A stretch of DNA of 64,000 nt, taken from NCBI GenBank assembly GCA_052315315.1, contig JBLSDE010000003.1, forward strand, positions 24,717-88,716. Reading direction: 5' to 3'. Origin of the DNA: Cuniculiplasma sp052315315. GTDB lineage: Archaea > Thermoplasmatota > Thermoplasmata > Thermoplasmatales > Thermoplasmataceae. The position numbers were made by a program, and so were the translations under genes. Under the pieces are notes generated by a model. That model saw only the letters and a list, made by a program, of their open reading frames with translations. It was not told the DNA's origin and ran no database searches. Below, in pieces: positions 16,769-23,857 of this stretch (the first letter of the stretch is position 1; each line of letters starts with the position of its first letter).

Positions 16769-17731
16769 TTAGATTTTTCTCAGGAGCACAAATCTGACAC
16801 TGTGATCCTCGACCTTTTTCATAATAAGATCTGCATGGTATTTTGTTCCTTCAATGTTCTCCTTCAGATTCTTTCCATTTATGTTATCCCAGATCTGGCT
16901 TGCAATTCTTATGGAAGTTTCATCATCTATTTCAGAATATTTCTTAAAATATGACTGAGGATCAGTGAAGGCCGTTCTCTTCAATTTCAGAAATCTTTCA
17001 ATAAACCACTTTTTTATCATATCTTCTTCTGCATCTACATAAATTGAAAAATCAAAAAAGTCCGATACCATTAGGTCAGGATTGGCTCCATCTATCTTCC
17101 TCGTCTGAGTCTGTAATACGTTCAGGCCTTCAAATATTATTATATCTGCATCTTTGATAATTTCATATTTTCCTTCAACTATGTCGTAAATAAGGTGGGA
17201 ATAAATTGGCACTCTTGTATTATTTTCACCTGATTTGACTCTATACAGGAAGGAAAGCATCCCTTTTAGATTGTAGCTCTCGGGGAATCCTTTCCTGTCA
17301 AGAATCCCCCTTCTCTCGAGTTCAGAGTTATTATATAAAAATCCGTCTGTTGTCACAATGTATACATTTGGAGCTTCCGGCCATAAAGAAATCAGTTTCT
17401 TCAATATTCTGGCTGTCGTACTCTTCCCAACTGCTACACTACCCGCAATTCCTATGATGTAGGGTATATTTTCATTCTCTATTCCAAGAAATTCCCTTCT
17501 TGTTTCGTTCAGTCTACGATAATTGTCATAATATACCTTGAGGAGCCTTGACAGTGGGGCATAAATCTCCCTTACTTCTTCCATAGAGAGTTTCTCATTC
17601 AGACCTTGAATTTCATCTAATTGTTCCTGCGTGAGGTCTATTTTCAAGCGTTTTCGCAGTCTTTTCCACTTTTCCCTATCGATTTTGACATATGGAGTAT
17701 CCGGTTTTATAGGTTTATCTGCCTGGTACGT
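16769..17731 (-). CDS. coaA: Type I pantothenate kinase CoaA; start codon non-canonical or damaged
   Basis: Phosphorylates pantothenate in coenzyme A synthesis. Strong match to bacterial type I CoaA: P-loop IAGSVAVGKSTTAR, TTDGFLYNNSELERRG, KGFPESYN, PIYSHLIYD, EGLNVLQ, VDFSIYVDA-like segment and RTAFTDPQSYF. Such an enzyme is characterised from Picrophilus. The first canonical start in frame is TTG 17647, yet conserved N-terminal coding (TPYVKIDREKW, E. coli TPYLQFDRNQW) continues upstream to a stop at 17738 with no ATG, GTG or TTG. The interval given starts at ACG 17731, about 26 bp from a TTTTAATA box, giving 320 residues like E. coli (316). Confidence 0.88.
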   Translation of the reverse strand, partial: TYQADKPIKPDTPYVKIDREKWKRLRKRLKIDLTQEQLDEIQGLNEKLSMEEVREIYAPLSRLLKVYYDNYRRLNETRREFLGIENENIPYIIGIAGSVAVGKSTTARILKKLISLWPEAPNVYIVTTDGFLYNNSELERRGILDRKGFPESYNLKGMLSFLYRVKSGENNTRVPIYSHLIYDIVEGKYEIIKDADIIIFEGLNVLQTQTRKIDGANPDLMVSDFFDFSIYVDAEEDMIKKWFIERFLKLKRTAFTDPQSYFKKYSEIDDETSIRIASQIWDNINGKNLKENIEGTKYHADLIMKKVEDHSVRFVLLRKI

Positions 17732-17752
17732 GAGGGATTATACAAAGCTACT

Positions 17753-17760
17753 TATTAAAA
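17753..17760 (-). promoter_or_regulatory. TATA box of coaA
   Basis: TTTTAATA on the minus strand is about 26 bp from the ACG triplet at 17729-17731, the position of the start codon in a leaderless transcript. This supports the extended coaA reading. Confidence 0.45.
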
Positions 17761-18128
17761 TTGGCTACTCCCTTAATCTATTTATTCTTCATAAGGATCA
17801 AAATAGTACGGTACATCAACTGAAAATTAAAGGGGATTTAGGTGTATCCAATTGCAGGTTGATAGAATTTGCAATTATAATGTAAATTTATCTCCATACT
17901 TCATATTTCTTATAGTATTTGGCATTTAATCGTGCCCCATATTTAGTTTTAACCGATTTCAGATTCCGTATTTGCAAGATCAGTATTATGGATTTTTATA
18001 CACTGAAATTTATCATTTTTGTCTGTTATATTTCAGGCAATAAACGTTGATTCTCCTTGAAACTGAAATACAAATAGATTATGCAGAAACCAAATAGGTT
18101 ATATAGTGTGGTTTTTTATAACTTAACA
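17761..18128. other. Gene-free interval between coaA and the peptide ABC operon
   Basis: About 370 bp between divergent promoters, AT-rich, with no RNA gene or convincing frame. Near the right end GGTTATATAG (about 18097-18106) is a TATA element placed for a leaderless start at 18129. An 84-codon plus-strand frame at 17631-17885 overlaps coaA antisense and has no protein-like features. Confidence 0.5.
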
Positions 18129-19202
18129 ATGGAGTTAAGGTATTACATTATAAGAAGGCTACTGATATTAATACCTACATTGTTCGGTCTAATATTGCTG
18201 ACCTTCATACTGCTACGTGCGGTTCCCACTTCGGATTTGATTGCTAGTTTCATATCACAAAAAGCTGACGCCCAGGAGAGGATTATTGAAGAGAAGGAGG
18301 CCATCGCATTTCTGGGGCTCAATCAGCCTTTGCCTGTTCAATTTCTGTATTATTTAAACGACATAATCCACGGGAACCTGGGAGTGATGTACACATCTTT
18401 CTACACTGGTTCAGTTATGGGAGGAATTGCGAAATTTTTGCCATTCACCCTTGAGCTTGCGATTGGTGCCGTAATTTTGTCCATAATAATAGCCATTCCC
18501 CTGGGTACTTACATTGGCGCCAGGCCAAACTCACCTTCAGACGCTATAGGCAGAATTTTCTCCCTTGGAATTTATGCTATGCCTGTTTTCTGGCTGGCAC
18601 TCCTCGCTCAGATGATCTTTGGGAAAAACATAGGCGTGCTTGGATCATACGGGCTTCCTATAACAGGTGAAGGATACCCTTCCACAACAAAGGTTCCATG
18701 GATAGTAAACAACGTTTCAGAACCGACTCATATGCTTCTTGTAGATGCGCTTCTCCATGGCAATCTTACGATAGCATATAGTGCCTTTATACATCTTATT
18801 CTCCCGGTGGCAGTCCTAACTCTAAGTATACTGGCTGGATTGTTAAGATTTATAAGGGCCGGTATGGTTGATACAGCCAATCAGGAATTTGTAAAAACTG
18901 CAAGAGCAAAGGGTGTTCCCGAAAAACTTGTACTAAGAAGACACGTAAGGAAAAATGCTCTTTTGCCCTCTGTGACTGTTATTGGTCTGTTGATGGCCGG
19001 GCTATTAGGTGGTGTTGTTGTGATTGAGGATGTCTTCGACCTTAGAGGAATGGGAAGACTGACTCTGGCAACTATAACCGGATTGAATATTCAATTCTAC
19101 GGAGTGGCAGGTACGGTACTGTTCTTCGGAATAATTCTAATGCTTACCAATTTGATAGTTGATGTAGTATATGCGTTCCTCGATCCGAGGATAAGGTATT
19201 AG
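18129..19202 (+). CDS. Peptide/oligopeptide ABC transporter permease (DppB/OppB type)
   Basis: Membrane subunit of a peptide importer. The N-terminus MELRYYIIRRLLILIPTLFGLILLTFILLR is the classic DppB start; six membrane helices follow, with the EAA-loop region TARAKGVPEKLVLRRHVRKNALLPS contacting the ATPases. The ATG at 18129 is favoured over the one at 18081 by this N-terminus and by the TATA element upstream. Contains a longer periplasm-side loop (about 190-230) than E. coli DppB. First gene of a four-gene transporter operon. Confidence 0.93.
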   Translation: MELRYYIIRRLLILIPTLFGLILLTFILLRAVPTSDLIASFISQKADAQERIIEEKEAIAFLGLNQPLPVQFLYYLNDIIHGNLGVMYTSFYTGSVMGGIAKFLPFTLELAIGAVILSIIIAIPLGTYIGARPNSPSDAIGRIFSLGIYAMPVFWLALLAQMIFGKNIGVLGSYGLPITGEGYPSTTKVPWIVNNVSEPTHMLLVDALLHGNLTIAYSAFIHLILPVAVLTLSILAGLLRFIRAGMVDTANQEFVKTARAKGVPEKLVLRRHVRKNALLPSVTVIGLLMAGLLGGVVVIEDVFDLRGMGRLTLATITGLNIQFYGVAGTVLFFGIILMLTNLIVDVVYAFLDPRIRY

Positions 19203-19212
19203 GGTGAAATAA

Positions 19213-20208
19213 ATGCAGTCAACAATTAGTATTTTTAAAAGATCAGGAGTGCAGAAGAAGAGGAGACCAAAATTAGAAGATTTCGAAGCAACGATGAAAC
19301 TTGTTTTAAAAAACAAGGTTTCATTGACCGGTCTCATCATAACGTCAGTTTATTTTATATTGGCTCTAATGGATTATGTATATCCACAGTATCTTGGGGC
19401 AGGACCAGGTATTGTCACATCCATGACTCGCTTTAACGGCGGATTCTTAGGTCAAGGTTTTCCACAAGCTCCCACTTTGAATGGGGGATGGTGGTATTAT
19501 CTAGGTACAACTTATGCAAACATACCATTATTTCCGGCAATTCTTTCTGCTCTGTATATAGACCTGGGATACAGCCTTCTGATAGTCTTAAGTGGTGCAA
19601 TAATAGGTATATTCGTAGGTACAATCTCTGCATACTATGGCGGCTTTTGGGATGAATTGATGATGAGAATTACCGATATATTTTACAGTATCCCATTTCT
19701 TATAATGGCAATAGCATTTACCACTATACTCTCATACAGTCTTGCCAAAGCTCACGCACCGATTAATGGTTTTTCATTGATAGCATTGGCACTTATAATT
19801 ATCTGGTGGCCAACATATGCCAGATTAACCCGTTCGATTACCCTGTCAATTAAGTCATCCAGATTCATAGAGGCTGCAGTTGCATCTGGATCATCCAAGC
19901 TCAGAAATATATTTGTTCACGTAATTCCAAATGTACTTTCACCAGTCTTCGTGCAAATATCACTGGATCTTGGTTCCATAGTTCTTATATTTGCCACTGT
20001 TGAATACCTAGGTTTAGGAAATGTGATTAAGGTAACTCAATATACTCCTGAACTGGGGGAGTTAATTTCACAGGGTCAGACATATCTTCCATTTGGCATA
20101 TGGTGGCCGGTATTTGTACCGGGGCTGTTCCTTCTAATCTTCACAGTAGGGGTGAATATTCTAGGTGATGGATTGAGAGATGTACTTGATCCCAAGATGA
20201 GGAGGTAA
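19213..20208 (+). CDS. Peptide/oligopeptide ABC transporter permease (DppC/OppC type)
   Basis: 331-residue partner of the preceding permease. N-terminal cytosolic segment, six membrane helices, DppC motifs (GLIITSVYFILALMDYVYP; GAIIGIFVGTISAYYGGFWDELMMRITDIFYSIP) and the EAA loop AAVASGSSKLRNIFVHVIPNVLSP. Begins 10 bp after the DppB stop and ends 4 bp before the first ATPase. An external loop after helix 1 (about 55-110, rich in Gly and aromatic residues) is longer than in bacterial DppC. Confidence 0.93.
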   Translation: MQSTISIFKRSGVQKKRRPKLEDFEATMKLVLKNKVSLTGLIITSVYFILALMDYVYPQYLGAGPGIVTSMTRFNGGFLGQGFPQAPTLNGGWWYYLGTTYANIPLFPAILSALYIDLGYSLLIVLSGAIIGIFVGTISAYYGGFWDELMMRITDIFYSIPFLIMAIAFTTILSYSLAKAHAPINGFSLIALALIIIWWPTYARLTRSITLSIKSSRFIEAAVASGSSKLRNIFVHVIPNVLSPVFVQISLDLGSIVLIFATVEYLGLGNVIKVTQYTPELGELISQGQTYLPFGIWWPVFVPGLFLLIFTVGVNILGDGLRDVLDPKMRR

Positions 20209-20212
20209 AAAG

Positions 20213-21781
20213 ATGATTACTCAGGAAGAAAACATAAAGGAAGTAAGTAAATCTAAGCCATACATAATAGTGAAGGATCTTGTAACTCAATTCTTCACGT
20301 CAAAGGGTATAGTTAAGGCTCTTGATAAGGTAAGTTTTGAAATATATCCTGGAGAGATTTATGGTCTCGTTGGAGAGAGCGGGTGCGGAAAGAGTGTCAC
20401 TTCAACTTCCATAATGGATTTGATTCCAGATCCACCAGGAAGAATAATGGGTGGCGAGATTTTCATAGACTCTTTCAATATTCTGTCAGATTTGAAGAGC
20501 CTTGCAAAAATTAGAATTAGAAGTGAGACTGATGTCAAAATCAAGAGAAATAAAAGGGCAAACAAGAGGCATAATGAGATTCTATCCCAGATCAGGGGAA
20601 ACAAAATCTCAATGATTTTCCAGGAGCCATTTCTGGCACTGAATCCAACAATGAGGATTGGAGATCAAATAATGGAATCCATCCTTTTGCATAATATACT
20701 GAGCATAAGTGATGGTATTATTAAGAGGAATAATCTGAACAGTAATGATCTTGATAAATTCTTAAAAAACCTCAAAAGTGAAAATGACGATATAAGAAAG
20801 AAAAAAGTCATAAACAACTTTGTTACAGAATTTGGAATTCAAGAGTTTGAGGAGAGTCTGAGATCACTGATTGAGAATTCAACTGACGATTCCTATGTTA
20901 AAACTGAAATTATAAATATGATACAGGAAAACAAGAAAAACACTGACATGAAATTGATTACTGAAATAAGGGAATACTATTATTACAGGGATCAGCTGTT
21001 TCAACTTACCCTTGAGGAAATTCAGGCTGAGAGAACTGGAGAGACTGCAATCAGAAATCAAAAACATGAACAAATAAAGGTCCTAAGGAAATACATAAAT
21101 AACAGATTCTTTGTGCTTAGGATGAAACTTAGGTTTGCCGAAAAACACTATATGGCCCCATTCAGAAAGGAGGCCAGGAGAAGAGCAATAGAATTGCTAT
21201 CTCTTGTGAACATTGCAGGTCCTGAAATTGTAGTTGATTCATATCCTCATGAGCTTTCTGGTGGAATGCAGCAAAGGGCAATGATAGCAATGGCATTGGC
21301 ATCAAATCCAAAGATGCTAATTGCAGACGAACCGACAACCGCACTGGATGTTACAACCCAGGCTCAAATTCTAGAAATTATAAGGGATCTCAACGAGCTT
21401 ATAGGGATGGGCGTTCTTTTCATAACACATGATCTGGCAGTTATAGCTGAAATGTGTGACAGAGTAGGCGTTATGTATGCCGGAAATTTGGTAGAAGAGA
21501 CATCAACAACGGAAATATTCAATGATCCAAAACATCCTTATACTGTGGGTTTGATGAATTCAGTTCCAAGAGCGGATCGGAAAAGGGAAAGAGAGATTCG
21601 TTTGGACACCATTCCAGGAACCGTTCCAAACCTCATAACCCCTCCAAGTGGATGCCGTTTCCATCCAAGGTGTAAATTTGCAATGGATATTTGCTCACTG
21701 AAAAAACCAAAGCTGGTTGAAATATCTCCTCAGCACAAGGTTGCCTGTTTTCTATATTCAGACGAGTCAGAGGTGGATTAA
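20213..21781 (+). CDS. Peptide ABC transporter ATPase (DppD type) with large internal insertion
   Basis: 522 residues; bacterial DppD is about 330. Walker A GESGCGKS (54-61), Q-loop Gln137 (MIFQEPF), signature LSGGMQQ (348-354), Walker B MLIADEP (368-374) and switch His406 are intact. The Q-loop to signature distance is 211 residues rather than about 55, so some 150 charged, probably helical residues are inserted in the helical subdomain; a shorter basic insert precedes the Q-loop (about 95-127). The C-terminal Cys-containing OppD/F tail (GCRFHPRCKFAMDIC) is present. Start ATG 20213 follows GGAGG; the stop overlaps the next start region. Confidence 0.92.
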   Translation: MITQEENIKEVSKSKPYIIVKDLVTQFFTSKGIVKALDKVSFEIYPGEIYGLVGESGCGKSVTSTSIMDLIPDPPGRIMGGEIFIDSFNILSDLKSLAKIRIRSETDVKIKRNKRANKRHNEILSQIRGNKISMIFQEPFLALNPTMRIGDQIMESILLHNILSISDGIIKRNNLNSNDLDKFLKNLKSENDDIRKKKVINNFVTEFGIQEFEESLRSLIENSTDDSYVKTEIINMIQENKKNTDMKLITEIREYYYYRDQLFQLTLEEIQAERTGETAIRNQKHEQIKVLRKYINNRFFVLRMKLRFAEKHYMAPFRKEARRRAIELLSLVNIAGPEIVVDSYPHELSGGMQQRAMIAMALASNPKMLIADEPTTALDVTTQAQILEIIRDLNELIGMGVLFITHDLAVIAEMCDRVGVMYAGNLVEETSTTEIFNDPKHPYTVGLMNSVPRADRKREREIRLDTIPGTVPNLITPPSGCRFHPRCKFAMDICSLKKPKLVEISPQHKVACFLYSDESEVD

Positions 21782-23233
21782 ATGGATGATGCAAAAACAT
21801 TACTGTACGTTTCAAATTTAACAAAATATTTCCAGATATCTGGGGGAATTGGAAGGAGAAAAGGTTATGTGAAGGCTGTCGATTCTGTTACTTTTTCATT
21901 GATGGAAGGGGAAACTTTAGGGGTTGTTGGTGAAACAGGATGCGGAAAGACAACTCTCGGCAGGAGCATTTTACAATTAATAAAACCAACTTCAGGAGAC
22001 GTATTCATAGATGTCCCAGAGGATGTGATGAAAGAAGTGATGGAGATAGACAGAAGACTCTCTCTCTTCGATGAGGAAAGCATGGAATCAGATGAATACA
22101 GAGACCTGAAGGATCGCTTTGACGAAATCGCAAAGGAATACTCCCTTACAAGAATGCATCATCACAAGTTAAAGGAATACAGAAAGATTATGCAACCTGT
22201 CTTTCAGGATCCATTTTCATCACTTGATCCTAGAAAACTGATTAAGGATTCAATTGCAGAACCAATGAAACTTCTAACAGACATGACTCAAACTGAGATT
22301 CTTGATAAGGAAATTAGCTTAATTTCCGAGATTGGATTGAGTGAAGATCACTTATACAGGTTCCCTCACGAGTTTAGTGGTGGCCAGAGACAGAGAATTG
22401 GGATTGCGAGGGCAATATCCATTGAACCAAAACTTCTTGTACTTGATGAGCCAACCTCAGCTTTGGACGTTTCAGTCCAGGCTCAGATATTGAATATATT
22501 GAAAGAACTTCAGGCTTCCAGGGGCATTTCATATGTGTTCATAAGTCACCATCTGAGCGTTATAAGAATGATGGCTGATAGGGTTGCTGTAATGTACCTC
22601 GGGAAGTTAGTGGAACTTGCTGAAACAGAGGAGCTGTTTACGGATATGCTACACCCATATACTAAAGCACTTCTTTCAGCAATACCTATCCCAGATCCTG
22701 CAATTAGGAGAGAGAGAATAATCCTGGAGGGTGAAATTCCAAGTCCTGCCAACCCACCAAAGGGATGCTACTTCCACCCGAGATGTCCAGTTGCCATGAA
22801 AAATTGTGGATGGTCACCGAGGGATCTGATAAACCCAATCAAGGAAATGCTTGATCCCTATAGAAATCAGGAAGCTTCATCCTTACCTGAGATAATAGAG
22901 ATAGTTTCTGATGAAGAAGAAAACATAATAGAGCTAATATTCAAGGAGGGACAGGAATTTGATAGGGAGAATGTGAAGGAACAGATAAAACAAATGCTCC
23001 TAAAGGAATCAGCCAAAAAAGGCGGAGTAAAGTATTCCGCGGTAGAATCTGTGGACTTTTCTGAGGAAGGAACCATTATAATATCATTACTTGAATACGA
23101 TACGCCAACCCTCAAAGAGCCAAGAAAAGGTCATTTTGTCTCCTGCCTCCTGTACGATTACAATTACTTTGACGAAAAACAAAAGGTTAATGATGATGCA
23201 GGGAAACAGACAAAAACCAAAATTAACTTCTAG
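21782..23233 (+). CDS. Peptide ABC transporter ATPase (DppF type) with C-terminal extension
   Basis: 483 residues. Walker A GETGCGKT (50-57), Q-loop Gln142 (VFQDPFSSLDP), signature FSGGQRQ (198-204), Walker B LLVLDEP (218-224) and the switch His in SHHLSV are intact. About 50 charged residues (80-132) are inserted before the Q-loop. After the Cys-rich OppF tail (GCYFHPRCPVAMKNC) come about 140 extra residues with alternating acidic helices and strands, ending in KTKINF. It begins directly after the DppD stop. Together with DppB, DppC and DppD it completes the importer. Confidence 0.92.
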   Translation: MDDAKTLLYVSNLTKYFQISGGIGRRKGYVKAVDSVTFSLMEGETLGVVGETGCGKTTLGRSILQLIKPTSGDVFIDVPEDVMKEVMEIDRRLSLFDEESMESDEYRDLKDRFDEIAKEYSLTRMHHHKLKEYRKIMQPVFQDPFSSLDPRKLIKDSIAEPMKLLTDMTQTEILDKEISLISEIGLSEDHLYRFPHEFSGGQRQRIGIARAISIEPKLLVLDEPTSALDVSVQAQILNILKELQASRGISYVFISHHLSVIRMMADRVAVMYLGKLVELAETEELFTDMLHPYTKALLSAIPIPDPAIRRERIILEGEIPSPANPPKGCYFHPRCPVAMKNCGWSPRDLINPIKEMLDPYRNQEASSLPEIIEIVSDEEENIIELIFKEGQEFDRENVKEQIKQMLLKESAKKGGVKYSAVESVDFSEEGTIIISLLEYDTPTLKEPRKGHFVSCLLYDYNYFDEKQKVNDDAGKQTKTKINF

Positions 23234-23567
23234 GGATAAAAAAAGAGAAAATTCAAGATGGGCTCTCTCTTCAAAGGAATTATCCCGAAAGGAAATTTTT
23301 CTTTATATCTTCTCAGATTTCATACGATACAGTTATTTTTTTTCAATTCTTTTCTTTAATCTGGTAATTGTATTACTGCAATCCTACTACTCTTCGTCTT
23401 ACCTTAAAAAAATGCTCTTATATGCATATCCATATAATATTTTTGGTGGCCTTTATGAAATATATTTTGTATTTGCAATTGGTACAATAGAAATTTTACT
23501 ATTTTACTATGAGATCATGTTTTATCTTACAAAGTTAAGAAAGAAAATCTATGGAGAAACTTATTAG
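23196..23567 (+). CDS. Small two-helix membrane protein
   Basis: About 123 residues from one of the adjacent ATGs at 23190-23196, overlapping the end of the DppF gene by some 40 bp. A basic N-terminal third (KPKLTSRDKKRENSRW) precedes two hydrophobic segments (YFFSILFFNLVIVLLQSYY and FGGLYEIYFVFAIGTIEILLFYY) and a basic end. No family recognised. Position suggests that it is read from the peptide transporter mRNA. The open frame extends upstream within dppF, but that part is antisense-like in composition and not credible. Confidence 0.5.
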   Translation: MQGNRQKPKLTSRDKKRENSRWALSSKELSRKEIFLYIFSDFIRYSYFFSILFFNLVIVLLQSYYSSSYLKKMLLYAYPYNIFGGLYEIYFVFAIGTIEILLFYYEIMFYLTKLRKKIYGETY

Positions 23568-23846
23568 AAATTTTAAACCCATTAATTGTGTCCAAAGAGG
23601 CAAGAGTTATCCTGAAAATTCCATTAGACTGTGTTTTCCACTACATGATCTTCACTGTCATATCCATCAGATGAAAGTTTTTCCTCAACTATTTTCAGCA
23701 AATATTCAAAATAATATGTAAAAAACTAATTAATTTAGAGGATGATCTTAAAATCATTCTGTTTACGGAATCAGTGGAATCATTATATAATGGTGGAATA
23801 ATAAACCTAAAACTTAAATATCTCCTTTTTGTTTATCAAGAAAATT

Positions 23847-23851
23847 GGAGG
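23847..23851 (+). promoter_or_regulatory. Shine-Dalgarno of the peptide-binding protein
   Basis: GGAGG seven nt before the ATG at 23858 fixes the start. TATA-like ACTTAAATATC lies about 35-45 bp upstream, so this gene has its own promoter and a short leader. Confidence 0.6.
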
Positions 23852-23857
23852 AAAAAA

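Noticed and set aside
17631..17885. 84-codon plus-strand frame
   Set aside because: Antisense to the conserved N-terminus of coaA and its promoter; composition not protein-like.
23091..23195. Upstream extension of the small membrane protein within dppF
   Set aside because: Overlaps conserved-frame dppF coding by 100 bp and looks like a shadow; later ATGs at 23190-23196 are adequate.
23640..23730. Minus-strand stretch reading like the end of a protein (YLLKIVEEKLSSDGYDSEDHVV)
   Set aside because: Only about 30 codons between stops, no canonical ATG, no known homology; may be chance or a relic.
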